From a bacterium (GTDB taxonomy: Bacteria; UBA10199; 2-02-FULL-44-16; JAAZCA01), in NCBI GenBank assembly GCA_041648665.1, contig JBAZOP010000023.1, positions 1 through 39,066 on the forward strand: a stretch of DNA of 39,066 bases, in the 5' to 3' direction. The notes under the pieces were generated by a model. It was given only the letters and a program-made list of their open reading frames with translations. It made no database searches and was not told the origin of the DNA. The position numbers and the translations under genes are program-made. Positions within the stretch are counted from its first letter, which is position 1. Every line of letters begins with the position of its first letter. This document shows, piece by piece, positions 8,124 through 15,915 of the stretch.

Positions 8124-8597
8124 ATGAAGAAAATCGCAATCGCAACAGTGATCGCAGCATTCTTGCTCGCCGCCTCTGCAGCCATCGCCAAGGACGTGCC
8201 GGTCGGCAAGGGCGCCTCGGTCCACACCATCGTGGCCACCCAGCCGACGGACGTGGAGGTGGTGAAGCCCTACGACAGGGCGATCAGCATCAAAAAACTG
8301 GGCAAGAAGGACACAGCATACTGGCACGCATCCGGCGGCTCCTATCTCATAGCCGGCGATCATGCCTACCTCTGGTGCGCGATCTACGAGTCGAACAAGG
8401 ACAAGGCCAAGTACCATTGGGTCGCCATCAACACCGAGGCGTTCCACGAAGCGATGAAGCTCAACAACACATTTGAGGGCGGAGTCGCCTTCTATCTTGT
8501 GACGAACGACGGCAAAATGACTCACCTCACCGCGTACCCGTACAGCACGCTGGACGCCATGACCCGCGGCGAGAAGATCATCAACGTGAACGAATAG
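8124..8597 (+). CDS. Small exported protein of unknown function
   Basis: A 157-residue protein with a classical signal peptide (MKKIAIATVIAAFLLAASAAIA, cleavage before Lys23). The mature part is about 135 residues with alternating hydrophobic strands (GGSYLIAGDHAYLWCAIYES, YHWVAINTEAFHE, GVAFYLVTNDGKMTHLTAYP), suggesting a compact beta-rich periplasmic domain. It has a single mature Cys and no lipobox. It is preceded by AAAGGAGG with ideal spacing and by its own candidate promoter, so it may be well expressed. It sits between the CLC and CstA-like genes, but nothing ties it to them functionally. I do not recognise the family. Confidence 0.65.
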   Translation: MKKIAIATVIAAFLLAASAAIAKDVPVGKGASVHTIVATQPTDVEVVKPYDRAISIKKLGKKDTAYWHASGGSYLIAGDHAYLWCAIYESNKDKAKYHWVAINTEAFHEAMKLNNTFEGGVAFYLVTNDGKMTHLTAYPYSTLDAMTRGEKIINVNE

Positions 8598-8626
8598 CAG
8601 GGAACTCCGGGCAGGATCAAAACCCT

Positions 8627-10240
8627 ATGAACGCTGCGACCATACTGGCGGCCAGCATCGTGCTGTTCGCGATCGCCTACCGCTTCTACAGCCCCTGGAT
8701 CGAGCGGAGGCTCGGCGTGGAAGCGGGCAGGCGCACGCCCGCGCACACCATGCGCGACGACGTGGACTACTGCCCGGCGAGGATGCCGGTGCTCTTCGGC
8801 CACCACTTCGCATCCATCGCCGGCGCGGCTCCGATCGTAGGCCCCATAGTGGCCGCGGCGTACGGATGGCTGCCCGTGATCCTCTGGATCGTGATCGGCG
8901 GGATATTCATGGGCTCTGTCCACGATTTCGCCTCGCTCGTCGCCTCGATACGCCACAGCGGAAGATCCATAGGCGAGGTGATCGCGGATCACGTGGGCAG
9001 GACAGGCGGCAAGATATTCCTCGTCTTTCTCTTCGCAGCGCTGGTGCTGCTCATCGCCGTGTTCCTCGTCATCGTCGCAAAGACCTTCGCCGAGGTGCCC
9101 TCCGCCGCCACCGCATCCATGCTCTTCATAGCGCTCGCCGTGCTCTTCGGCATCGCGGTCTACAGACTCAGGTTTCCGATCTGGCTCTCCACGATCGTGG
9201 GCGTAGCACTGCTCGCCTCCTGCATGCTCGCCGGATGGGCGTGGCCCATAAGACTCTCCGAAACCACGTGGGCGCTGCTGCTCCTGGCTTACTGCTTCAT
9301 ATCCTCGGTCACTCCCGTATGGATCCTCCTGCAACCGCGCGACTATCTCAACTCGTTCCTCCTGTACGCGCTTGCGGCGGGTGTGGTGGCGGGGATATTC
9401 GTGGCTCAGCCCGAGCTCAAACTGCCCGCCTTCGCGTCATGGTCCGATCCCGGGATAGGCCCCCTCTTCCCGATGCTCTTCGTCACCGTGGCCTGCGGCG
9501 CGATATCCGGCTTCCATTCCATCGTGGCCTCCGGCACCACGGCAAAACAGCTCGACCGCGAAAAGGACGCCCGGCCCATAGGCTACGGCGCGATGCTGGT
9601 GGAGTGCTTGGTCGCAGTCGCGGCGCTGATCGCAGCGGCGAGGCTCGCAACATCCGACTACGCATCCACGCTCGCGTCCCAGGGCCCCGTGGCGCTCTTC
9701 TCCGCAGGGACCGGCGAGATGCTCTCGAAACTGGGGATAAAGGCCTCGTCTGGCGCTCAATTCGCAGCACTGGCGGTGTCGGCATTCGTCATGACCACGC
9801 TCGACACGGCGACACGGCTCTGCAGGTTCGCGTTCCAGGAGTTCTTCGCGCCGAGAAGGGGCAAAAAACCGGGCATCCTCTCCAAAAATCGTTATATCGC
9901 CACAGCGGCGACGATCGCCTGCGCCGCAACGCTGGCGCTCTCGGGGAGCTGGAAGGCCATATGGCCGATCTTCGGCGCCTCCAACCAACTGCTGGCTGCG
10001 CTGGCGCTGCTCGCGGTCTCGATCTGGCTCAAGAGCAAAGGGAAGAAGACACGATTTCTCGAGATACCCATGGTCGCGATGTTCGTGATAACCCTATCCG
10101 CATTAGGCTCGATCGTGTGGACGAATTACGCGAAAGCCAATTACACGATTTCCGCCATCGGCGCCGCGCTCTTTGCCCTGGCTGCGCTGCTCGTGATCGA
10201 ATCCGTCAAGTCCATCCGGCGCACCATGGAATCCCGGTAA
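8627..10240 (+). CDS. cstA: CstA-family carbon starvation protein (short form)
   Basis: A 537-residue polytopic membrane protein with the CstA signature at the N terminus: VEAGRRTPAHTMRDDVDYCP, VLFGHHFASIAGAAPIVGP and GGIFMGSVHDFASL. Around 14 hydrophobic segments run to the C terminus. CstA/BtsT proteins import peptides or pyruvate under carbon limitation, using a cation gradient. E. coli CstA and BtsT are about 700 residues; this copy is of the shorter type common in anaerobes and deltaproteobacteria, not a truncation, since it ends with ordinary transmembrane helices and a basic tail. It follows the small exported protein by 29 bp. No terminator was obvious after it; an inverted repeat at 10251-10266 follows the stop. 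Confidence 0.88.
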   Translation: MNAATILAASIVLFAIAYRFYSPWIERRLGVEAGRRTPAHTMRDDVDYCPARMPVLFGHHFASIAGAAPIVGPIVAAAYGWLPVILWIVIGGIFMGSVHDFASLVASIRHSGRSIGEVIADHVGRTGGKIFLVFLFAALVLLIAVFLVIVAKTFAEVPSAATASMLFIALAVLFGIAVYRLRFPIWLSTIVGVALLASCMLAGWAWPIRLSETTWALLLLAYCFISSVTPVWILLQPRDYLNSFLLYALAAGVVAGIFVAQPELKLPAFASWSDPGIGPLFPMLFVTVACGAISGFHSIVASGTTAKQLDREKDARPIGYGAMLVECLVAVAALIAAARLATSDYASTLASQGPVALFSAGTGEMLSKLGIKASSGAQFAALAVSAFVMTTLDTATRLCRFAFQEFFAPRRGKKPGILSKNRYIATAATIACAATLALSGSWKAIWPIFGASNQLLAALALLAVSIWLKSKGKKTRFLEIPMVAMFVITLSALGSIVWTNYAKANYTISAIGAALFALAALLVIESVKSIRRTMESR

Positions 10241-10250
10241 TAATCCAGTC

Positions 10251-10286
10251 CGTCATTTTCATGACGTTTCTTGGTAAGTTTTTACC
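10251..10286. promoter_or_regulatory. Two consecutive inverted repeats, possible activator sites
   Basis: CGTCAT-TTTC-ATGACG (10251-10266) is a perfect 6-bp inverted repeat with a 4-bp spacer, and GGTAA-GTTT-TTACC (10273-10286) is a second perfect one with the same spacer. They lie about 110-140 bp upstream of the expected start of the sigma-54-like promoter at 10369, the usual distance for enhancer-binding protein sites. The first could alternatively be a weak terminator of the CstA-like gene, although no T-run follows. Confidence 0.3.
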
Positions 10287-10368
10287 CACGCACACCCTTT
10301 CCATTGTTTATGGTCGTCATATATCTCAATAAAACCAACTAGTTACATCAATCGGGGACATCCCTCCT

Positions 10369-10385
10369 TTGGCACGTTTTATGCT
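10369..10385 (+). promoter_or_regulatory. Candidate sigma-54 (-24/-12) promoter
   Basis: TTGGCACG TTTT ATGCT fits the RpoN consensus TGGCACG-N4-TTGCW, with the invariant GG (10371-10372) and GC (10383-10384) separated by exactly 10 bp. The only deviation is A for the first T of the -12 element. Transcription would start near 10396, 38 bp ahead of the ATG of the FG-GAP lipoprotein gene. Confidence 0.55.
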
Positions 10386-10433
10386 GATTTTAGGGGGGTG
10401 GATTGCGTGTCCCTGTAAAAAAGGGGGGTTGCC

Positions 10434-12278
10434 ATGTTTTCTAAATATACGAAGAGCATTTGGATGATCGGCGTGATCCTGGCTGCGATGATCTCGCTGG
10501 CCGGCTGCCACGGCGGCGAGGCCTCCAGCGACACAGGAGGGAGCGAGGAACCCACGCTGCCCACCACCACGTTCAGCGCAGCAGCCGGCGCCCGCGACGG
10601 GACGGTCATCGAGTTCTCCGAGGCCATGGACACCGCCTCTGTCGAGGCAAATCTCCACATCGTCCAGGGCGATTACTCCTCCGCAGACGCCGACATCTCC
10701 AAGGCGGTGAGCGACGGCGACGAGATCGATGACGTATCGTTCATCTGGAGCGGCAACACCAAACTCAGGCTACGCTGGCCTGCGAGGTACGGCGCCGACT
10801 ACACGATCTTCGTGGACACGAGCGCCATGACCGAGACCGGGGTGAACCTGGCGGAGAGGGTCGTGGGCCTCGCACAGGTCGAAGACAACCCCTACGACTT
10901 CATCGGCTCCGACAATATGGCGGACCTGGATCTCCCGGATTACTTCATCCTGGATAACGAAGCCAAACAGCTCCCCACCTTCCTGGTGATGACGTACCCC
11001 GAGATCACAAGCCTGATTGCCAGCAGTGTGACGGTAGATATGAGCAAGGCCATCACACTGTCTGACTATTGGTATTACTCCAACGCCGAGACCCAGTATT
11101 CAAGCGTGAAAATGGGCAGGCTGGACGGCGAGTCAACGGTCATCGCGGCGCGGCTCAACCAGGGCCAGGTGCAACTATTCAGACAAGAGCCGGTGGATGA
11201 TGAGACCAAGATGGGTTCCCCCTCCATGATATTGGGGAGCGACTTGAAGGAAGTGCACGGATGGGCGCCGCTCGGCGACCTCAATGCAGACGGATATCCC
11301 GAATTGATATTCGCAGGGGTGAAGATCGACGGGACTTTGGGCCTCTACCTGGTCCCGGGCGCATCCGGATTCTTTGAGACGCATGGAGAAACGCCGGCGA
11401 CCGACCAGTCGCTGTACCAAGTCGCCTATGAAACCTCGACGATCGGGAAGTTCTCTTACTGCGGCAAATTATCGTCCCTTGCCTCCGACGTCATCGCCGG
11501 CGGCGACTTTGACGGCGACGGATACGACGACTTCGCCCTCTGTTACGTTCAGAGCAACGAATCAAAGGCGGATGTCTCCGGCGAGCAGCAGAGCGTGCAC
11601 ATCTACCACGGCGCCGAATCCTTCTCGCCCGATCTCTTCGGCAGCTACTCCATAGTGAACATCGAAGCCAATTCATCGCTCACCCTGGACAGCGTCATAG
11701 CCGCGGACATAAACGGCGATATGGTGGACGACATCATAGTCCCGTACTTCAACAAGGCCAGCGTGTCCAAAGCCATAACGTCCTACGACAGCGGGATGCT
11801 CGTCTTCTTCGGAGAAAAGGACGTGCGCGCGAGTCTGGTCGTGCCCACCGACGCGGACGTGGACATAAAACTGGGCACCGCGACCGATATCGCAGGCAGG
11901 AACGTGGGCGACATCAATGCCGACGGATTTGAGGACATGGCTGTTGTGATCACAGACGTCGACCTTGTGTCAGGCAACCCGACAAGCAGGATGCTCGGCA
12001 TAAAAGGCCAGGCCGCATGGAACGCCGTGATCAACACGGAGGATATCGTCGCTACCGCCGACTGCACAGGAATGATGGAAGGCGGCATGTGCACCGATAT
12101 CAACGCCCTGGGCGACGTGGACAATGACGGATACGACGACATGGGCATGTGGATCAATATAGCAGAAGTCTCATACATGTATTATTTGCTCGGCGGCGCC
12201 AAGGACGCAGGCAGCGGCGAGATAACCGCGGGAGACGCCAGCGGCTTCAAGATGATGGGGGGACTCATATACAGATGA
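10434..12278 (+). CDS. FG-GAP/VCBS-repeat lipoprotein 1
   Basis: A 614-residue lipoprotein: signal sequence ending in LAGC (Cys25), a Gly/Ser/Thr linker, an SbsA-type Ig-like region (about 45-135, including TVIEFSEAMDTASVEANLHI and YTIFVDTSA), then a beta-propeller-like region with five calcium-binding FG-GAP motifs: GDLNADGYPEL, GDFDGDGYDDF, ADINGDMVDDI, GDINADGFEDM and GDVDNDGYDDM. Such repeats fold like integrin alpha-chain blades and usually mediate adhesion or carbohydrate binding at the surface. A GGGGGG ribosome binding site lies 5 nt before the ATG. It is paralogous to the next gene and shares its domain order. A sigma-54-like promoter precedes it, so expression is probably conditional. 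The ligand is unknown. Confidence 0.82.
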   Translation: MFSKYTKSIWMIGVILAAMISLAGCHGGEASSDTGGSEEPTLPTTTFSAAAGARDGTVIEFSEAMDTASVEANLHIVQGDYSSADADISKAVSDGDEIDDVSFIWSGNTKLRLRWPARYGADYTIFVDTSAMTETGVNLAERVVGLAQVEDNPYDFIGSDNMADLDLPDYFILDNEAKQLPTFLVMTYPEITSLIASSVTVDMSKAITLSDYWYYSNAETQYSSVKMGRLDGESTVIAARLNQGQVQLFRQEPVDDETKMGSPSMILGSDLKEVHGWAPLGDLNADGYPELIFAGVKIDGTLGLYLVPGASGFFETHGETPATDQSLYQVAYETSTIGKFSYCGKLSSLASDVIAGGDFDGDGYDDFALCYVQSNESKADVSGEQQSVHIYHGAESFSPDLFGSYSIVNIEANSSLTLDSVIAADINGDMVDDIIVPYFNKASVSKAITSYDSGMLVFFGEKDVRASLVVPTDADVDIKLGTATDIAGRNVGDINADGFEDMAVVITDVDLVSGNPTSRMLGIKGQAAWNAVINTEDIVATADCTGMMEGGMCTDINALGDVDNDGYDDMGMWINIAEVSYMYYLLGGAKDAGSGEITAGDASGFKMMGGLIYR

Positions 12279-12346
12279 GCATCTGCGTATGGATATAGGC
12301 AACGCTTGAACATGAGCTGTTTGGATGGAAAACCCAGGAGGCGGTT

Positions 12347-14341
12347 ATGAAGATAACAAAATTCAAGGCCTTGATCGCAGCGATCTTCACCCTTACGCTT
12401 TCCGCCCACGGTTGCGGCGGAGGGGCGATGGACTGGATCGACGCCAGCTCAGGCGACGACACGATCACGCCCAGCGGCACGTACGCCGAGTTCGTGGACA
12501 AGGGGTTGGTCGTGCATTTTGAGACGCCGATCTCTGTGGATGCATCCGTCTCCAAGGCCATTTCCGCATCCAACTTCTCGGTCACAGAGGACCTGACCGG
12601 TGCGGCCGTGACCATCAACAGGGTCGTGCCCGCCTCCGACGGCCTGAGCGTCGCGCTCTACGGCGCCTTCAAGTACATGACCAGCCACAACGTAGCCGCC
12701 ACCGGCCTTGTGGATGCGAACGGCGCGGCGATCGCCGACCTCAGCCTCTCGGCAGAAACCTCATTCAACCCGCGTTCGCTCAGCGGCGGCAGATATGGTG
12801 ATCTCTTCGTGGCGCTCGGCAGCTTCGCAGCCATGTTCAACGGCCTGGATCTAGTGCCTGACTCCGAGGACTCGAACGAGATCGCTTTCCTGCCGCTCCT
12901 ATACGGATCATGGATGTACACAGACCCGTTCAGCGAGGAGGGCTGTAGCTTGGGCTCATCAAGCCTCAACATCCCGGCCTACATGCAGATAGGGGACGGC
13001 CACAGTTTCCTGGTGGGGAGGGTGGGCACTGCGTTGACCTGCGGCGACATATTCGCGGAGGGCTCGGCAGGTATTTCCGTGGACAAGGGAATGGTAGAGG
13101 TGTCTCGAACGACCTTCCTCTTCTTCGAGGACAGGGACGCGGGGCCTGTGGCGGAATTCATGCCTGCGGGTGACTCGATCGTCATGGCCTTCCCGGTCAT
13201 GTCTCCGCCATTTGACTTCAACGGCGACGGGATAGCCGACTTCGGCTTTGTGGAGACGAGCACGGAAGATCTGGAGGTCGACAAGGCAGCACCGGGGCTC
13301 TCTTTTGCCGGCTATGAGTACCTGAGGATATTCTTCGGCAGGGCTGCCGGCGGATTTGCCGGCAGGATCGAGATCTCCGAGGCGGACGTGACGATCCCGG
13401 TGGATGGATTCGCAGAGAGCAAGAGCGTGTATGACGCCTGGGTTTTGGGGCTCGAGATGGGCGCAAACCCGCCCTACTATCCTGCCTTTGCGCACGGCGA
13501 CCTCGAAGGAGACGGGTTCGACGACATAGCGCTCGCCGTCTATGACACCACCCTGGGCAGGATGGTGATCAAGGTATGGAAGGGCGCCGCGGAAGCGGGT
13601 GTGCGACTGGAGCCGGACTCCATAGTCTCTGCGCCGGGCAACCAGACGTATCCCGAGATGGTGCCGAACGTCCTCATCGCGGACGTGAACGGCGACAGCA
13701 TGGAGGATATGATCGTGGGCAGCACCTTTGAGATCGCGCCCTATGCAGGAATTGAGGGGGGGGTGTGGAATCTTTCCAATGATTGGGGAAAGATAGGGGA
13801 TTTGGGGGGGCTGCCGGTAGTGGATCCCGGCATGGTGCAGATCATCCTCGGCCGCAACCCTTGGCCGGCCAGACTTTCCACGGCAACCGCGAACGCGAGG
13901 ATAATCGAGGAAAACGCCAGGGATGAACTGGGAAGGGTCACGCCCCTCGGCATGATAGCGAGCGACTACAACAACGACGGGTACGCGGACATGCTCCTCG
14001 CCGCTCCGCGAGCGGTCTACGATTCGAGCGCGATGGTATACAGGGGCAAGGTCTACCTGTTCTTTGGAGGGGCCGACATAGGCGTTGACGCGGCCTGGGA
14101 GGAGATGTCTGCGGGCGATGCGGACGTGGTCTTCCTCTCCGATATCACGCAGGATATCATGAGCGGGATCGTGCTGTACGACCCCGGAGACATGCTCAAC
14201 GACGGGAACCCGGACGCCTTCATCGCCGCAGGTCGCGCCTCGGGCGCAGCCCTGTATTTCCACAACCTGGCCGACGACTCCGCGGGCGTCTACGGGCCTG
14301 CTGACGCGAAGGCCATAGTCAACCTGAGCCTCGGCAGATAA
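12347..14341 (+). CDS. FG-GAP/VCBS-repeat lipoprotein 2
   Basis: A 664-residue paralogue of the preceding gene, 68 bp downstream with a GGAGG ribosome binding site. The signal sequence ends at Cys23 in SAHGC, a slightly atypical lipobox with His at -2. An SbsA-like Ig domain (about 38-140, with LVVHFETPISVDASVSKAIS and a DANGAAIADL turn) is followed by five FG-GAP motifs: FDFNGDGIADF, GDLEGDGFDDI, ADVNGDSMEDM, SDYNNDGYADM and GDMLNDGNPDA. The two proteins probably form a co-expressed surface pair, perhaps arising from a tandem duplication that has since diverged strongly. A strong intrinsic terminator follows 16 bp after the stop codon, marking the end of the transcription unit. The ligand is unknown. 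Confidence 0.82.
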   Translation: MKITKFKALIAAIFTLTLSAHGCGGGAMDWIDASSGDDTITPSGTYAEFVDKGLVVHFETPISVDASVSKAISASNFSVTEDLTGAAVTINRVVPASDGLSVALYGAFKYMTSHNVAATGLVDANGAAIADLSLSAETSFNPRSLSGGRYGDLFVALGSFAAMFNGLDLVPDSEDSNEIAFLPLLYGSWMYTDPFSEEGCSLGSSSLNIPAYMQIGDGHSFLVGRVGTALTCGDIFAEGSAGISVDKGMVEVSRTTFLFFEDRDAGPVAEFMPAGDSIVMAFPVMSPPFDFNGDGIADFGFVETSTEDLEVDKAAPGLSFAGYEYLRIFFGRAAGGFAGRIEISEADVTIPVDGFAESKSVYDAWVLGLEMGANPPYYPAFAHGDLEGDGFDDIALAVYDTTLGRMVIKVWKGAAEAGVRLEPDSIVSAPGNQTYPEMVPNVLIADVNGDSMEDMIVGSTFEIAPYAGIEGGVWNLSNDWGKIGDLGGLPVVDPGMVQIILGRNPWPARLSTATANARIIEENARDELGRVTPLGMIASDYNNDGYADMLLAAPRAVYDSSAMVYRGKVYLFFGGADIGVDAAWEEMSAGDADVVFLSDITQDIMSGIVLYDPGDMLNDGNPDAFIAAGRASGAALYFHNLADDSAGVYGPADAKAIVNLSLGR

Positions 14342-14356
14342 AGATGCGGCCGCAAT

Positions 14357-14388
14357 AAAAAAGGCCCTGCTGATCGCAGGGCCTTTTC
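14357..14388 (+). terminator. Intrinsic terminator after the FG-GAP pair
   Basis: A 10-bp perfect stem AAGGCCCTGC / GCAGGGCCTT with loop TGATC, flanked by A-run upstream and T-run downstream so it can work in both directions. Confidence 0.85.
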
Positions 14389-14402
14389 ATTGCTCTTTTA
14401 TT

Positions 14403-15267
14403 GGGGACGTTCCACCCCTCTCCATCCTCACGGAATGATTCTACAATATCGAGCAAGTTGAAAAAGCTGCTGTGGATAACTGCAGTGGTGCAGTGTTTTT
14501 GTGCACCCCGCAAAATCTTTCCCTCAATTTCAAAGCGTTTTTCCATGGCATAATGATTGCAAATCAGTATCAGCATGCCGCGCGGCCCGCGAATCCTTCC
14601 AGAGGAATGCCACCTACACATCATATGCAGGGGGAACGACGGTTGCCGCGTGTTCCGCAATCAGGACGACTTCATGCAGATCAAGCGCACGCTGCTCCGG
14701 TTCCTGCCGGCAATCGATCTCACCATCCGCCATCATGCGCTTATGCATACTCATTTCCATCTTCTGGCATGGGCAGGGCGCACAACCCTGCTGGCTGGCG
14801 CGATGAAAGCCGCCCTGCTCTCCTATGAGCATTACTATCGCAGAAAATACGGGCACCGCGGGCATCTGTGGCACAGCCGCTACCGGAGCATCATCATCAA
14901 GACCGATGGGCAGTACCTGCAGTGCGCCCGATATGTGGAACTGAACCCGGTGTATGCCGGAATTTGCCGACTCCCTGAAGGCTATCGCTGGACGAGCTAT
15001 CGATATTACGCCGATGGGCTGCCCGACCCGCTCGTCTCGCCCGACGCCGACCTTCTGAAGACAGAGGGATGGACCGCAGGCGAGGCAAACGCTTCATACA
15101 GGAAGTTCGTGCTGGCTGGGATCGATCTCGATTATCAGCAAGAGAAGAAAAGATTTGAGCGAGAGGTATTCGAAAAATATGGGCCGAAAGTTGTCCACAG
15201 TAAAAATTTCAAAGTGCCCTCTAAATAACAACTATTACGGTAGGTTGGTTGGGGGTGGAACGTCCCC
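14403..15267 (+). mobile_element. RAYT-type element bounded by 16-bp inverted repeats
   Basis: GGGGACGTTCCACCCC at 14403-14418 and its exact reverse complement GGGGTGGAACGTCCCC at 15252-15267 enclose one Y1-type transposase gene. The unit is about 865 bp and lies directly after the FG-GAP terminator, between two unrelated transcription units, as expected for an insertion in a neutral spacer. No obvious target duplication is visible, which agrees with HUH/Y1 chemistry. The repeats may be REP-like recognition hairpins rather than classical ends. Confidence 0.65.
14575..15228 (+). CDS. REP-associated tyrosine transposase (RAYT, Y1/HUH type)
   Basis: A 217-residue protein starting MPRGPRILPEECHLHI, typical of the RAYT branch of Y1 transposases. 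The HUH metal-binding motif is HTHFHLL (His60-Phe-His62) and the catalytic tyrosine is most likely Tyr120 in ARYVELNPVYAGI, matching the YIxxNP..AG pattern of TnpA-REP. The basic segment YYRRKYGHRGHLWHSRYRS also fits the family. These enzymes cut and join single-stranded REP hairpins. The TTG at 14557 could start translation, but the ATG at 14575 begins with the conserved family N terminus; neither has a good ribosome binding site, so expression is likely low. The gene appears intact and is enclosed by perfect inverted repeats. Confidence 0.85.
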   Translation: MPRGPRILPEECHLHIICRGNDGCRVFRNQDDFMQIKRTLLRFLPAIDLTIRHHALMHTHFHLLAWAGRTTLLAGAMKAALLSYEHYYRRKYGHRGHLWHSRYRSIIIKTDGQYLQCARYVELNPVYAGICRLPEGYRWTSYRYYADGLPDPLVSPDADLLKTEGWTAGEANASYRKFVLAGIDLDYQQEKKRFEREVFEKYGPKVVHSKNFKVPSK

Positions 15268-15283
15268 CATCTTTCTTTGCTTC

Positions 15284-15622
15284 TCATTCCTTTATCTTCC
15301 TCAACGTTATCACGAGCCCCCGCTTTGATTCGCGCTTCGCCACGACGTCGTAGCGGTCCGCAGCGAGGCTCGCCACGTCCGCGATCATGACGTCGTCCTC
15401 GGCGGCCATCGAGCCCTCGAACTCCAGGTGCATCTGGCTCACCATCGTGGGGATGAACAGCGTGACATACGGCAGGGCCCTCAGGTTCTTCTCTATCACC
15501 TCCACGTCCTGGGCGCTCCTGGTGCCCAGTATGATGACGGTGAATTTCGAATCATCGCAGGGGGCGGCCATGGAATACAGCCCGACGGCGATCGCAAGGG
15601 TGACGGCGGCAAGGAGCTTCAT
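15284..15622 (-). CDS. Small exported protein of unknown function
   Basis: A 112-residue protein with a signal peptide (hydrophobic residues 3-19, likely cleavage near SMA-AP). The mature part begins with a KFTVIILGTRSAQDVEVIEK strand-helix and contains LRALPYVTLFIPTMV, MHLEFEGSM and a VITLRKIKE C terminus, giving an alternating beta-alpha pattern. It resembles a small ferredoxin-like or flagellar/pilus accessory fold, but I do not recognise a family. Its ATG overlaps the stop codon of the upstream Sm-like gene by a few bases (ATGA), so the two are coupled. It is the last gene of the gpsA transcription unit, next to the right repeat of the RAYT element. Confidence 0.6.
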   Translation of the reverse strand: MKLLAAVTLAIAVGLYSMAAPCDDSKFTVIILGTRSAQDVEVIEKNLRALPYVTLFIPTMVSQMHLEFEGSMAAEDDVMIADVASLAADRYDVVAKRESKRGLVITLRKIKE

Positions 15623-15873
15623 AGGTAGTTTTCAAGCGGCGTGAGCGACTCGATGCGCTCGATCTCGATGGTAGCCCTGTCGTCGTTGTCCGCGATGACG
15701 ATCTGTCCGCCGTCGAGGTCCACGTGCTCGAGCACTCCGGAATAGACGATGCCGAACGCGATGATCTCGACCTTCTTGCCCTTGGAGTCGATGAGCCCGC
15801 GCAGAAGCGCATCCTCCTCGATGGAGAAGTCGAGGTCGAATTTTTCGCCCTTTTTCTGCTTCTTCTTTGGCAT
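15619..15873 (-). CDS. Small Sm-like protein
   Basis: About 84 residues. A basic start (MPKKKQKKGEK) is followed by an acidic helix and then KKVEIIAFGIVYSGVLEHVD, GGQIVIADNDDRATIEIERI and ESLTPL. The five short strands with a V.IIAFGIVYSGVLEHVD first half and an acidic-glycine turn recall the Sm/LSm fold, so RNA or protein binding is possible; this is fold inference only and the Hfq-specific residues are absent. The ATG at 15873 is preferred over the upstream in-frame start at 15909 because the extra 12 residues look random. It lies 42 bp after gpsA and is coupled to the next gene. Confidence 0.6.
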   Translation of the reverse strand: MPKKKQKKGEKFDLDFSIEEDALLRGLIDSKGKKVEIIAFGIVYSGVLEHVDLDGGQIVIADNDDRATIEIERIESLTPLENYL

Positions 15874-15915
15874 GGGTTGAGCTGTATAACTAAAGCACAC
15901 GGCGGTCAAGATGCC

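Noticed and set aside
10338..10345. AACTAGTT palindrome
   Set aside because: Eight bases only, in an AT-rich spacer; likely chance.
10354..10413. GGGGACATCC...TGTCCC imperfect inverted pair resembling the RAYT end
   Set aside because: Similarity to the 16-bp RAYT repeat is partial (about 9 of 16 positions), and the stretch is better explained by the sigma-54-like promoter inside it; a REPIN is not supported by one locus.
12959..14263. 434-codon open frame antisense to the second FG-GAP lipoprotein
   Set aside because: Arises from GC-rich codon structure on the opposite strand; composition is rich in Arg, His and Pro without any domain, whereas the plus-strand protein has a lipobox and calcium motifs.
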